Positions 36,910 to 50,537 of a stretch of DNA of 64,000 bases are shown one piece after another. The translations under genes were made by a program, and so were the position numbers. How positions within the stretch are numbered: position 1 is the first letter of the stretch; every line of letters starts with the position of its first letter. Location of the stretch: assembly GCA_037903355.1 (NCBI GenBank), contig JBAJFE010000018.1:186001-250000 (forward strand). The letters are read 5' to 3'. The stretch comes from Trichuris trichiura. Taxonomy: Eukaryota > Nematoda > Enoplea > Trichinellida > Trichuridae. Below the pieces are notes generated by a model that was given only the letters and a program-made list of their open reading frames with translations, did no database searches and was not told where the DNA came from.

Positions 36910-38491
36910 TTGCTTCCGAATGAAGCCATACTTTATAGAAGGAAGTCAACTATGCTATTGGACAAATCTTTCTGCCTTGCAATCGTAAATTATTAATACT
37001 TTTTCGAAATTTTATCAATATTGTTTTAGGATTTTATCGTTCGGGATTTTAGAGCAACCTTGTGATAGTAATGGCTTTCCGTTCTTGAAGCCTAACCTTA
37101 TTAAAACCAAAGTAGCGCACATATGAATAATACCGTCGTGAAATGACGTCCCGCGGAAAAGATATTGTTAAGTCATCCAAGCGTATGACCGGATGAACAA
37201 ATTGGCAGAGTACTTGCATTTCCATTAGCAAATTTTTTCATGTGCCGGACGTATGGTTGCGCAAAACGCAACCTGACCTCTTGAGCAAACGGTAACTGTA
37301 AGCGTACTCACGAAGTTGTATAAATGTGTTTTGAGTAGTCATCTTAGCAGTTTCCCCCATGAAAGGATTACAGACGGAATGGTCAAGGATTTCGTGGACT
37401 TCAATTTCCCTTATCAACTTCAGTGAAACCATGCGTTAAAGAATTTCAGCGACATTTTATCTTTTATTTTAAATGACACTATACTATTCGTTCATTATTG
37501 CTAACTTTTCGAGTGTAGCAAAAAATTAAAAGTAGCCAGCTATCTCACACCGTAAGTTGATGCTTTGCTCATAAAGTGTCAAGACTGGTGCAGTCAATCA
37601 TCTATTCCAGACAGTGTTTTGCTTGGTGGTTAGAACTTGTCGTTTCGAGGTGATTTCGCTAAAAGTTGACATTTGAAGGCGGCTTGCGCTGAATCGCCTT
37701 TAAAGAGTATTTCTGAAGCAGCTTGTCATTGCGCAACTTACTTACGCGTGCATTTAACCCAATTTGTTTACTTGCGCGTGAAAGATTTTCATGACGTCAA
37801 ATCAGCAAAACGTGTTGGTTCACCGCTTTTCTGGAATGTACCATTCGTGAAGGGAAATTATAATCCCACATTGCCTTTCTAAGGGAGAGAAGGAATCCTC
37901 TGCCCGCTTTCGCTGCTTTTTTGCTAAAGTGACTAGTTGAAAGAAGTCTCCGCTGGAAAAATCAAAGAAAATGAGCACATTTCGCTTTGTTAGAAAAATG
38001 TAGCCTTACTTGGAGATTCTCAAGTAAGAAGTGTCATCAAGCAAACTGTATCGTTGCCGCTGCAACTAGTTTTAGGCTGTAATGGCAAACTGTTGACCTA
38101 ACAGAATAGCGCTATTGCTGCCGTTTTAGAATATACGGTTTGTACGATCCTACAAGATTGCTATCCTTTTCTCCGTCGCATTGTAAACCGCCAGGAAAGG
38201 TCATTCATTTTCAGTCTTTATTAATCAGCTCGGAAATGGAACAATAGCGACAGTTAGGGAACTGCCTGACTGAGTACCAAAGCTGGTCAGTGTATCCAAG
38301 GTCATGCATAAGGAGTTGACCTACACGTGAAGACAGCCTAACTGCATGTGGCATGCTTGAATCACTTCCGAATGAACGGCAAAATAGGTCATGGCAAAGG
38401 AGAGAGCGAAAGAGTAGGAAACAGACGACCTCTTGTATACAGTGCTACACAAAACCTGCTCATTGAACAAACGGTTAGGCTAAGGCTGTTG

Positions 38492-39605
38492 ATGAGGAAG
38501 GACGTCACGTTTGAAGGGGTCCTCTTGATTCTGAGCATTCTTCCATCTTTGGCTGACATTGGTCCTTCCTATGGATCTAACGGGCAAGCGAAGGTCGGTG
38601 AAGATGCTATGCCGATCATAGAAATCAGAGCTGAAGGAAAGCCAATGACATCAGCACAGATTCGAGCGCTGGAAGAAGAAGCGGAAGGAAAACCTCTTGA
38701 CATTAAAGTGAAGTACGAACGAAGACGGAAGGATTGCGCCAGGAGAGCCAAACGCAAAGACTTTATCACCTTCCATTACGAAGGTCATCTGGAAGACGGA
38801 CTTCTATTCGACAGCTCGTAAGCGAGCATGCACTAAACTGAATATGTAATACCTTCATAGCATTGCCTAATTTTGATAGTTACAATACGAAAAGCCCAAT
38901 ACGAATTCAACTCAAAGTGGGACTGATCATTCCCGGTTTGGACAAAGCTTTGGGCAATGTATGCAAGAATGATATTCTAAGGGTGGATGTCCCTTGGCGG
39001 CTAGCACAGAGAAAACGATCCACTAGTAGATGAGCACCCTTTCCTAGCTGTTTGACTACATGTAATTTTTGACAGAATGGAGGCGCTTTCCTAAGGATGA
39101 GCACTGGATCACGTTCGAAATGAACGTCCTGAACGTGGAGCCATGGACAAGCGAGCTGCAGTTCAAAGAAATGGACAACAACGCCGATGGCTATTTAACA
39201 TTGGAGGATGTACGATACGCCTTTGTTGCCGTCATCCCGTTATAACTACTTCAGATCGAGGCTACGTTGGCAAAGGAAAAAAATGAGTACGGTAAAGCGT
39301 ACACCGGTTTTGGGATCGACCCGCACGAGATGGCATTGTACTTTGTCCGTTATTTTGATTCGGACAACGACGAGAAAGTATCGCTGAGCGAGTACGAAAG
39401 GAAAATTGCTGCGGACATTAGACTAATGGAAGAAAGGAGGAAAAGCCGAGTCAGCGGTCGCCAAAGAGATCCCAGCGTTGGCTGGGTATTAGATTTTAAT
39501 GGTGACGGCTTTGTTGACTACAATGAGCTAACAGCCGCGAAGGAAATCTTCCACGGTGGATTCAATGCCAGCAAAAGCGAATCATTCTTAAAAGAGGAAC
39601 TTTAG
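38492..39605 (+). CDS. Secretory-pathway FKBP with EF-hands (FKBP7/14-like)
   Basis: Peptidyl-prolyl isomerase-fold chaperone of the ER lumen. Exons 38492-38817, 38880-39025, 39076-39209 and 39255-39605 give 318 aa; phases agree, introns 45-62 nt. I chose the ATG at 38492 because it starts a signal peptide (MRKDVTFEGVLLILSILPSL). A charged segment of about 70 residues precedes the FKBP domain (FITFHYEGHLEDGLLFDSS, then KVGLIIPGLDKALGN). The active-site tryptophan position (IPGW) is L, so isomerase activity is doubtful. EF-hand loops follow: DNNADGYLTLED (weak last position), DSDNDEKVSLSE and DFNGDGFVDYNE; the last two look able to bind calcium. The protein ends in KEEL, resembling an ER-retrieval signal (HDEL in FKBP7/14). 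Closest type FKBP7/FKBP14. Confidence 0.9.
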
Positions 39606-40693
39606 CTGAGTCAAACTGGGCAAGTGCACTGAGCCCTCTATTGCAGCTTCGGACGTACGCGTTTATAGTTCGGTCATTCATTGCTTCCATGAATGAGCAA
39701 GGTAGGCTGAATCAAATGCAACGTTATAGGTTCTACTTAATTAACTGCTTTTCACTATGACCTACCATTATGAATGAAGTGACCTATAATATTCAGGAAT
39801 GACTGATCTTGCAGGCGTTCTACGGCGACAGTCTATCAAGCTAATCTTTCGCGTACGTATGCTAGTGCAAGTAAAAAAGTCATTGTATCGTGATTTATGT
39901 CACTTACCCGCGTTAGACTTTCAGGCAAAATAAGATTTGGTAGAATTCAAATTGCATTCATACGTATGCATTAACGTATGAGCGTGGTCCAGTTCACTCA
40001 ACTGAACTGTGCCGATAAGTATATTCTTCAGTTTCGCTTTTGTTAATGCTTGGTCGCGAGTAGCTTTGCACAAAAACTATTCAACAACCATTCATGAGCT
40101 AATAATTGACATGGATGTAAGGCGTTGACCTCAGTCAACGATCTCTTTGATTTACTTTCAAGAAAAGCTTTCTCCGCAAATGTAGGACGTTTGCCGAAGT
40201 TTATGGAGCCTGCTGCCTATCTGTGAATGGTAAAATCATTTTACAGCCGTCCCAAAACTGCACAATGTTCAGTGGCTTCGGGAAATTCAGTTACGGCGGA
40301 AACGTGAAGCATTGATGCCTTTGCATTCAATGCGTTTAAACAGATAAGTTTGTATATACAAACGTATTGTTGTTACGAAGAGCAATGTGTCGTATACCAA
40401 ATGATAAGGCATATTTGGAGCTCGTATTTAAGAACCTACAACTCCTTATAAAACTAACGCTTAACTTACAGTAATATTTTCGATGTTCACGTTTTTGTCC
40501 CATGGATATTTTTTGCGGGAGACTACAAGTTACTTTGCGCGCTCCTGCTGACGTTTATTAACCGCCAAGCATGACGACATGTTCTACATGCACCCACAAG
40601 TGTGGTAGAACATTCAAATGAACTACAATATGCAAAACAGTGCTTCTCTAAAATATGAACGCTGTTCTTTACTTACAAGCTTTTCGCAAAAGC
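39606..40693. other. Intergenic, nothing recognised
   Basis: AT-rich and without a supported gene, up to the GC-rich element at 40699. Confidence 0.5.
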
Positions 40694-40698
40694 AAAAC

Positions 40699-40767
40699 CG
40701 TGGCAGAGATAGCCGCACCGGCACCCCAGTGAGCGCGGGCACAAATCCATCCGTGAGAGCGCAGCCC
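40699..40767 (+). repeat. 5' LTR remnant
   Basis: Matches the first 69 bp of the LTR at 42560, except that the first base is C instead of T. The match stops abruptly after GCGCAGCCC, which is the deletion junction. Confidence 0.9.
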
Positions 40768-40797
40768 TTGGAGGAGTAAGCGTAGACGGCCAACGGC

Positions 40798-42546
40798 GTG
40801 GACGGTCTGAAATGGAGAAGAGACGGCGAGGTTGGCGATGTGCCGCGCAAACTGACTCGCCGCTCAGTCTTTTCCTACTGCGGCCAGCTCGTTGGCCATT
40901 TCCCAGTATGTGGCTGGCTAAGGGTCGCCGCTGCGTTCGCCAAGAGGACGATCAATGCGGTCACGAAGACCTGGGACGAACCAGTGGAAAACGGTGCCAT
41001 GAGATCGCTTCTTGAAGAGATCGCCGCCAGAGTAAAGAAGCAAGATCCCGCACAAGGAACATGGGACGTCTCAGGCGACAACGCCAGAGTCTGGGTGGAT
41101 GCCAGTGGGCTGGCTCTTGGCGTTGCTCTCGAGGTCGGTGGCTCGATTATAGAAGACGCCTCGTGGTTGCGTCCGGACGATGCTCGGCATATCAACATGG
41201 CCGAGCTCGACGCAGTCATCAGGGGGCTCAACCTTGCTTTGTCGTGGCAGATGACAAGCATTGAGCTGATGACTGACTCATCCACAGTCAGCAAGTGGAT
41301 CACGGACGCGCTTTCTGGGAAAGTCCGACTGCGAACCAAGGCGTCCGGCGAAATGCTGATACGGAGGCGAATCGGCACCGTGCTCTCCCTGGTAAAGGAG
41401 TATGGCCTGCGGCTCAGCGTCACCCTAGTGAGGTCAGAGAAGAATAGGGCGGACGCCCTGACGCGCGTTCCGCAGAAATGGCTGGCCTCACTGACTGCTC
41501 CTCGCGAGGATGTGTGCGCAGCGATCACCGATGTGGATATCAAGCGGCTGATAGCCAAGGTACACCGTGACGCTGGACATCCCGGAGTGAGAAGAACGCT
41601 CTACTTCGCAAAGCGGCTCAGCCCGATGGCATGCAAGAGAACAGTGCGACAGACTGTCGCCGACTGCCAGGTATGCCAGTCGATCGACCCGGCTCCTGTG
41701 AAGTGGAAGCGAGGAAACCTGGGTGTCGAGCGGGTATGGCAGAGAGTGGGAATGGACATCACCCACTGTGGACCGACGCCATACCTAACCCTTATCGACT
41801 GCGGGCCATCACGGTTTGCCATCTGGCGCCCCCTACGGCTCCAGACCAGTGCAGACATAGTGGAACAGCTGGAATGCGTGTTCTGCGAGCGTGGGGCGCC
41901 TGAAGAGCTGCTCGTCGATAATGACACCGCCTTCCGGAGCCGAACTTTCGCCGACTTTGTCAGACGCTGGGACGTGCGGGTGCGCTTCAGATGCGCTTAC
42001 ATCCCGTCGGGAAACGGGATCGTGGAGCGGTGCCACCGCTCAGTTAAGGTGATCGCCGCACGGAAAGGCTGTTCTATCATAGAGGCGGTCCACCTCTATA
42101 ACATCACTCCGCGTGATGACCGCGCTGAGTCGTCAGCTCCGGCCGCCGCAGTGTACAAGTACAACGTGCGCGTCCGCGGAATTGACCAGCGGCCAGCGGA
42201 AGACCAGCCGGACGATGCGCCTTACCACGTCGGTGACAAGGTATGGGTAAGACCACCCAATGCCCGCTGCGACTCCAGATTTCGAAGCGGGACCGTCACG
42301 GGCAGCCTATCACGCCATGCCGTTTACGTCGACGGAATGCCGCGCCACGTCCGAGACCTGCGCCGCCGGACATCCGAAGAATCGCCCAGCGAGCGATTAC
42401 GCACGGAAGACTCGGATGATGATCTGGTCGGGCATAGCGCAGCACGGCTGGCCCCTTCGGACGAAGACACCGAAGCGAATCAAGGTGCGCTGAGGCGCTC
42501 GTCCCGAGTTCGGAGGGCCCGCGCGCTGCACTGTTGTGATTCTTGA
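40798..42546 (+). pseudogene. Ty3-like pol fragment: RNase H and integrase
   Basis: 582-residue open frame from the last part of RT/connection to the integrase C-terminus. The connection region (SVFSYCGQLVGHFPVCGWLR) is followed by RNase H (VWVDASGLALGVAL, DSSTVSKW, KNRADALTRVP). The integrase H2C2 finger reads VHRDAGHPG ... CQVC. The integrase core has GMDITHCGP, LLVDNDTAF and GNGIVERCHRSVK for D,D,E. A C-terminal GPY-like segment is KVWVRPPN ... GTVTGSL. Order RNase H before integrase fits Ty3/Metaviridae. Translation start is unclear because the 5' part is deleted; without RT and Gag it cannot be autonomous. Confidence 0.85.
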
Positions 42547-42549
42547 GAA

Positions 42550-42559
42550 TCAGGGGGGA
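42550..42559 (+). other. Polypurine tract of the Ty3-like element
   Basis: Purine run AGGGGGGAG directly before the LTR start TGTGGCAG. Confidence 0.8.
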
Positions 42560-42652
42560 GTGTGGCAGAGATAGCCGCACCGGCACCCCAGTGAGCGCGG
42601 GCACAAATCCATCCGTGAGAGCGCAGCCCGAAGAACGACATGGGGCCTCAGA

Positions 42653-42883
42653 TCCGACAGCGACAAGAGGGCACGACCTCTGGACCGGCGTGAGAACCTG
42701 GACATCGACGGCCTAGCACAAAGGTGGCTAGCGTCAGGATTAGCGCCCGTCTCGACGAGAGCGACGTGAGGTCTCGAACCCGACAGCGACAAGAGGGCAC
42801 GACCTCTGAGATCGGCGTGAGAACCTGACATCGACGGCTTAGCACAAAGGTGGCTAGCGTCAGGATTAGCGCCTGTCTCGCCG
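42653..42883 (+). repeat. 127-bp tandem duplication in the LTR
   Basis: Two copies beginning near 42653 and 42780, each with CCGACAGCGACAAGAGGGCA and CACAAAGGTGGCTAGCGTCA, differ by a few substitutions. Repeats of this kind often hold enhancer sites in LTRs; that role is inferred. Confidence 0.85.
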
Positions 42884-42964
42884 CTTCCTCACGGTAAGCG
42901 GATTAGGCGATGGCTGAAGAGCCAGAGGTCCGTGAGAAAGCGCAAGGCAGAGGTCGTGCAAGGC

Positions 42965-42972
42965 TATATAAG
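42965..42972 (+). promoter_or_regulatory. LTR TATA box
   Basis: TATATAAG in the LTR, 81 bp before its AATAAA. This is the usual U3-R arrangement. Confidence 0.65.
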
Positions 42973-43045
42973 CGCGTCGCTCACGAGCTCAGCCAGTTCA
43001 GGCTAACTATACCAGCCATCCGTTCACTCTATTGCTTTTCCCCGA

Positions 43046-43051
43046 AATAAA
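43046..43051 (+). terminator. LTR polyadenylation signal
   Basis: AATAAA followed by a GT-rich stretch within the LTR. Confidence 0.65.
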
Positions 43052-43096
43052 CCGTTATTGTACGCGAGTCGTAATGGTCCGCCAACCAACAAAAAC

Positions 43097-43814
43097 TCAA
43101 GTTGAGACCACACAAATAAAAAATATCTGCCTATAATTCGCAGATCTTTACTTTCATTAGCAACGGTCTATTTACATTGCGTTCCGAGAGATAAGCGCGA
43201 GAGTGTATTAAGGCGTTTAATAGAAGATATGCATTCTACTGAGTTGCCAATGCTTGGAAGTCTACCCGCTTTTACCTTCTTCATTGTTTAACTTTGGAAT
43301 CTTGTGCTGGTCTGGGAAATGCAGGTTCCTTAGTGGCATCTAAGCTTTCAACCTGTTGTTCCCTTACTGGCGAGCACAGCGACCATCCCGTTTTGCTCCT
43401 AGCTAAAACTAAGCCAAAACCTAAGCTTTACGTTTAGGCTTAGGTTTAAGTAAGAGCAGAACGGAATGACCAGCAAAATTACAGTATGACACTGGTTGGC
43501 TAAGAGACAAGAAACTAACTTAACACTCATCTTTCAAAATTAAGAAAGTGATTTTGACAAAAAGATAAGTCTGCTTTTCACAAAAACTTCTTGAGTTGTT
43601 AAGAATGTTAAGGAAGCGAAGTATTTGCGTGGTGAACAGCGGAAGCGTTTGAATTCTGGCACCGTAGCCCATCGTATGGTTATAAGACCAAAGTGAAACA
43701 ACTTTTCTATACCTAAGCGCTACTACAGCTACAACAGAAGGAAGAATTATACACCCGACTTTCTGAAATATTAAAATTTTGCTACATTTTAATTTCGAGT
43801 ACGTGCAACGATCT
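43097..43814. other. Intergenic with a dispersed hairpin repeat
   Basis: No gene; holds the repeat at 43315-43500. Confidence 0.5.
43315..43500. repeat. Dispersed hairpin element, copy A
   Basis: GAAATGCAGGTTCCTT at the start, then inverted blocks CCATCCCGTTTTGCTC / GAGCAGAACGGAATG around AACTAAGCC ... TTTAGGCTTAGG, then AAAATTACAGTATGA. The same order recurs at 61130-61320. Confidence 0.75.
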
Positions 43815-45341
<1,527 letters not shown>

Positions 45342-47352
45342 CCGGCAAGAACGTCAAACATGGCAAACAGCAAAGGAGGATTACGTTAAATGCGACAAAC
45401 CGCTTTAAGGCTCCTGCAACTGAATGTTGTTTCGCATTTAAAACTCGAAAAGGCAATTGCCCATAGTTTCTTGAGACATAGGTAATCCTTGGAAGATCAA
45501 CACGACTGAATCAGTATAAAAATTTTGTCATATAAGGTTAAGAGGATGGTAAAAGAGCTATTACAAGGTTACGTGAAGGGCAACATTTCCAGCGCATATG
45601 CGACAGATAAACGCTTATGTCTGCGTTGTTAGAAAACTTAATAACGTGTCCGTTTCTCGTCTGGCAAACTGAGTCGTTTGGAATCCAAAAACTAGTGTAC
45701 ATTCCCCAAGTATCATCTACGCAGACGATCGGAATCCTACACGCTCATAAGCATTGCATATTTTAAGTGTTCAACATAAAAGTAACAAGGATAAATGTAC
45801 ATGAGCTGCTAGCTTACAATTGTAATCTTTCTCTTGTTCGAAAAGGTAGAATTTACCCGCTGTTATCTCATTAACTTTATCGTCAACTGACAGCCCTATG
45901 AGAAGCTATTCGCATATATAGATCAGAAACCAACTTCGCGCCGAAGAAATTTTAAAACTCGTCATTTACGACGTTGCCAGTCCAACGATCAAAGCGGCTG
46001 ACAAAAATAGGAAATGTTTCTCGTTGTCAGTTGGCGAAAGCTTAGGCTGTTCAAGCATCAATTGGAGAGCTATAAAAGCAAAGAACCTACCCAACGCTGC
46101 TTGACCAAGCTACTCTTCCAACGATGAAAGCTGAGCCTGCAAAAGCTTGTCTCGCATCTGGTCAAGGCCAACCAGATATGACAAACGGCCATTCGAATGC
46201 CAGCACGCTCAGGGGAAACCACTAAAATGACATATCTATTGAGATGATCAAATTCGATCACCGGTATACTGCGCAGAACAGTTGCTTCGCCTAAAGAGGA
46301 AAACTGAGGCTTTTATGAGCTATTGTACTTGCATTTCTTCCAATCTTCCAATATTTGGCAAAACGAGTTACAGTAAACTTGTAAGCAGGCAGCGAGGGGG
46401 TGCTAATGACTTTATAGTCGCCTTAGTACTTCTAGTCGACTATAAGTAGGCTTATATGCCCAATTTGTTTCTTTCCAGAATGACTTACGTACATTTTTTC
46501 TTGAGGCAATGAACTCTTCCCGTTTTGAATGAATTCTGTTGTTACAGGCGTTTGGAAAAGCATCAGCTTTCAACGGTGCGGACTATATTTTCAATCAGCA
46601 CATTCGCTAAGCAGATATGTCTGCTTGTGATGAATTAAAAGCGTCAGGTTACAGCTCAACTTTGACAGGTTTGTGTTTAGTTTCTGGTTGTAGAATAGAT
46701 TGTACTGGTTTCGTTGTAGCTTTGATTTTAATGTTTCAAGCTTTCGCAGCTTCACCGGCTCGAAATTTCATTCTACGTTAGCTGAGTCTTGATTAATTCT
46801 TATACTGTAATTTTTGAACGGTAGTTCGACCGTTCGTCAAGCTATTGCCATCGTTAGTTGGCTAGCTGACGAGCCACGACCAACCTGAGGCGGCTTTGAA
46901 CATCTCCAATGCGTTAGTGTAAGGATTACTTGACCCTTTAGGGCAATGCGTTGACCATTTTCCATTCAATCACGTTCAGGTGATTGGAACTCTAACGCAG
47001 CCAACGTTATTTCCTACCAAAACGAGTCCTCAAACTGTTTGCCGGCATCCTGCATGGAGCCACTGTTGAAGCCACGAGTTAAAACTTGATTTTGTCATCA
47101 GCTCTTGCGTCCCACTTTTATGCCTTGCTATTTATTTGATATTTGTGGGCAAGGTTTGCTTTTCACTTGAATCATGTCGCTTGTGTATGATGGCATTTTG
47201 TTGTTTAGCGTTTGACTGTAGGGGGACACGAGTTATTGCAGCCCAATGATTCACTTTCCGTGACGCGTTAAGTAATTTTTAAATTTTTTTCAGGCAAACA
47301 CGTCTTCGCTTTTACCGCTATCCGCGAAAGATTTAATTGACAACTCTTGACA
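45342..47352. other. Intergenic between divergent genes
   Basis: No gene is recognised beyond the possible first exon of the NSUN4-like gene near 45385-45456. Confidence 0.5.
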
Positions 47353-49912
47353 ATGGACCCGTTGGTATTAAAGGTCATTCTTACCATACTGCTGTTCTTC
47401 TTTTGTTTTGGCTTCGGTCTTCTGCCGGTCAAGGTAGGAGTCGGGAAAGCCACAATTTTGTTCGTTCACTTTTTCGTCGTAGCTGCTCAAAATTCTTCGA
47501 CAAAGAGCCGCCGCGCAGCATACGAGTTCTCGAAGTTGGCCTTCGCTGGTTCTTTGCTTTCTGAGCTGTTTTGCCGGAGGTATATTTCTTGCCACTTGTT
47601 TCCTCCACTTGCTACCGGAAGTCAGGTTAGTAATGGTCAGCATATCCTTTAAATGCTTTTCATTGCGTCCCTTTGCTGTAGGCACAACTGCGATGAGCTA
47701 ATGGAAATATACGGCGTTGACAGCGATTATCCCTTCGCGGAACTAATCTCATGCATCGGGTTTTTTCTTGTATTTCTTCTCGAAGAAGCTGTCCTATACT
47801 TTGTCGGTACCCATCAAGCGCACAAAAAAGGCAAACCATGTTCCAGGTTGGTTCAAATAGTGCAGTATTAAAATTCTGAACGATTTGCAGGTTAGGTAGA
47901 CTGTACTACTTCCTGTATGAATGAATAGTATATCTGTCAGTAATTTTTCGCTTTTAATTCCACCAATCATTAGAGGTGTGCTGCGAGCATATTAACTAAA
48001 GATTATCTCAAATTCAAAGCTTTTCCCGCTTAGCATATTCCCTAAAGATTGTCGACGGGATTTGTCAAGGCATCACAAACCGTGTGAACATAATAAGCGC
48101 TTCGATAAATATGCTTATTTTAACCATCGATAAACTGAATAGGGCACTATATAGTTTGCTTCCTTGCATGAAACGACATATTAGATTGATGTATAAGTTC
48201 CGCTATTGTCTGACAATGGAAACGTACTCATAAAATCAGGTTGCGGCAATGCTGTTTATCCGTAAATGTTTCATTGCGTTCAACAACCAACCTCCTGCCA
48301 ATGGTGTCGCATCATATACTACGCCAGCGCGACGGATGAGAATCTTCGTTGCACCTTGCTTGCTAATCAAGCGGTGCTTCGTTGGCGGGAAAACGTAATA
48401 ACCAAAAGGGCGAATGGTCGGTCAGCACGAGGTTTATAGTAGTCATTCCCGGCTCAGGTTTAGTATAGCCGGGCTTCCTTGTCGTCGCTTCATTCAAAAA
48501 TGGGCACATTTTTTCTTTCATGCGAGAAATGATAATGAACAGATCCTTCGTGCAATCATTCATAATTCGAGAAAGCATTTTCATTCGCAGAATTTTATGA
48601 ATGATGATAAGGTGATCATTGCCTTGGTTCGATTTCAAATGAATGACCCCAAAAGGAGGACAGTCGGTTTGCGGAAGAGTCCTCGTAGCATTCTTTTAGT
48701 TTTCGTCTTTACGCATTTCATAGTAACGTTCTCCTAATCTCACTGTGCTCGCGGTGCCATTCACGCGTCGGCGCTGAACTACAAACTTGCCCTGTGATCA
48801 TGTTTTTTGACTCTTTAGCGTCGTTCACATTCACATACGGCATCAGCACGACTCCTGCGATGAAGACTCGTCGAGAAAATCAAAAACGGGAAAAGATAAA
48901 GAGAAAAATGACAGTACTGACGAATCGTTGTGTGATGAGTAGGTTCATTAACTGTCTACAAGCAGTATACACTTTTTGAATTGGTATTTTTTTGTCTGAC
49001 AGCAAAAGTAAGTGCAGTTTGTAGGACATTTTCTTGTTACGTATTTTATCCGCTTGATCGGCGCTTTATTCAGAGTTCCAGCTATGTAGTTGTTGTTGGC
49101 TTTGTCGAATTTTATCCGCGTGTTTAGCGTGTCTTGTTGCAGCAGATGCACGGGCATAGAGCTTCCGATTACTGCGGAACCCGAATGCTGCGGTTTACCA
49201 ACGGGCGACAACAGCACTGACCCACCAATTGTTATGGGTTTCAAGCCGCACGCGCATAGTCACGAGGTTCGCTCAGTCACTCTTATTGTAGCACTGTCAT
49301 TTCATTCGATCATCGAAGGTATAAACATAGCATTGCTTATATGTGTTGCTTTGCTAAGTTGACACTGCCTAAACAGGTATTGCTTTCGGTATCCAGTCAA
49401 CCAATGAGGCAGCAACCGCCCTGTTCCTTAGTATTGCTATACACAAGTGTGTTGTAGCTTTCGGATTAGGCGTACAATTAGCTCGTACCCATTCGCAACA
49501 GATGCGTATGGTTTTTCTATCAATTGTTACCTTCTCAATGATGACACCTATTGGTGCAGTGATTGGTATAGGTGTGGTGCAAGGTCAGATGCATTCAACA
49601 ACGAAAGGTAGATATAGATTGATTGAATTCTGCTGCTGTTGATGATGATATCGTTGTATTGTAGATTTGGTGGTTATGTTGTTTGAAGGTCTGTCTGTAG
49701 GAACATTTTTGTACGTCACCTTTTTCGAAGTGCTCTTGCATGAGCGTGACAACGAGCATCCAAATTTTGTGAAGCTACTGGCTACGCTTTGTGGATTTGC
49801 TATAATAAGCTTTATGCGGATTGTTGGTCACGGTCATTCTCATAGCCACGTGGATGAAGGTAGAGATGTGGGCGAAGCGTTGGTCAACCAGAATGCCTCT
49901 TCATTCGGCTGA
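47353..49912 (+). CDS. ZIP-family zinc transporter (SLC39A1/2/3-like)
   Basis: Imports zinc into the cytosol across the plasma or an organelle membrane. Exons 47353-47433, 47483-47625, 47682-47846, 48819-48938, 49143-49318, 49377-49607 and 49665-49912; phases agree, 387 aa, ATG in MDPLVLKVILTILLF. Transmembrane helices: helix 1 in exon 1; helix 2 with CFAGGIFLATCFLHLLPEV; helix 3 with FFLVFLLEEAVLYFVG. The cytoplasmic loop exon is histidine-rich (HIHIRHQHD). Helix IV carries the metal-site signature HSIIEGIAFGIQ, spliced across exons 5/6; helix V has IHKCVVAFGLG. A second His cluster HGHSHSH lies at the C-terminus. Intron 3 (47847-48818, 972 nt) is unusually long for this window. The exon 5 acceptor is CAGCAG, allowing two acceptors that differ by one residue. 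Confidence 0.93.
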
Positions 49913-50442
49913 CTGTCATATTATTAACGGTTGTTGCCTTTTTCTTTAAAGAAAATTTTTGAACAATAGGGCGCAGGACAGCTCGATTCGCGGTTGCAAG
50001 ACTATCTAAAGGGCAGCAAGCAGACTGGTTGGTCGCATAACGTTAGTGCAAGCTTTTCGTAACAGTTCGCATAAGTTTTCAAATACGGCTGAAAAGTTGT
50101 GTGAGTTGTTTTTTCTTTCTTCCTCGCCTATGCTATGATAAACCATATTTGAAAACCCAATGAAAGCTTCAGGCTTGAACAAGTTGACTGCCACTGCTTC
50201 CTGCTATGCACGTTCTGAAATCTGTGACGTCTTTCCATGAATCGTTCTGGCAAAAACTTATCAAACCGAATTAAATTTTTCCGTCTGCAGTAACTCCATC
50301 CCTTTTTGCCCTTCACAACTGAGATCAGGGGTTAGTTTTGCCTTACCAACTTTACTCACTCCGGGCACTGATGCGAAGAAGGCAAAAAAGACTATTATTA
50401 TTATTGAAAACAGGATGTTTTGTAACGGGCTAATATTTCATG

Positions 50443-50443
<1 letters not shown>
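49913..50443. other. Intergenic, start of repeat island
   Basis: No gene. Ends with GAAAACAGGATGTTTTGTAA and CGGGCT, a junction sequence that recurs next to other ATT tracts in this island. Confidence 0.5.

Positions 50444-50537
<94 letters not shown>
50444..50537. repeat. (ATT)n microsatellite
   Basis: About 31 perfect ATT units, directly abutting the next foldback element. Confidence 0.97.

Larger units (their letters stand above)
32046..38491. other. 6.4-kb intergenic stretch
   Basis: No gene is supported on either strand by an exon chain or a recognisable domain. It contains a hairpin (36186-36249) and a long ATA microsatellite (36832-36908). A small ATG frame at 35728 with possible splice sites is discussed under rejected items. 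Confidence 0.5.
40699..43091 (+). mobile_element. Ty3-like LTR element, internally deleted, GC-rich
   Basis: A 5-bp duplication AAAAC (40694-40698 and 43092-43096) brackets the element. The right LTR (532 bp) is full length. The left LTR survives only as its first 69 bp and runs directly into the end of pol, so the rest of the 5' LTR, Gag, protease and most of RT are deleted. Base composition is far richer in G+C than the surrounding AT-rich DNA. Confidence 0.88.
42560..43091 (+). repeat. 3' LTR of Ty3-like element
   Basis: Starts TGTGGCAGAG and ends CCAACCAACA; 532 bp. It contains a 127-bp tandem duplication, a TATA box and an AATAAA signal. Confidence 0.88.

Noticed and set aside
36778..36996. 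Open frame with a long isoleucine run
   Set aside because: It is the (TAA)n microsatellite read in one frame; the similar isoleucine, asparagine, leucine and tyrosine runs at 50.4, 50.8, 53.6-53.9 and 58.4 kb have the same cause.
40798..42546. BEL/Pao or Ty1/copia assignment for the GC-rich element
   Set aside because: RNase H precedes integrase, which excludes the copia order. The H2C2 finger, DDE spacing and GPY-like tail fit Ty3 better, although the exact clade is unknown.
42653..42883. Coding frames across the LTR duplication
   Set aside because: The frames arise from a GC-rich non-coding LTR with few stops; no protein similarity is evident.
47653..47871. Independent small membrane proteins at the ZIP locus
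   Set aside because: They are exons of one transporter, joined by phase-consistent short introns.
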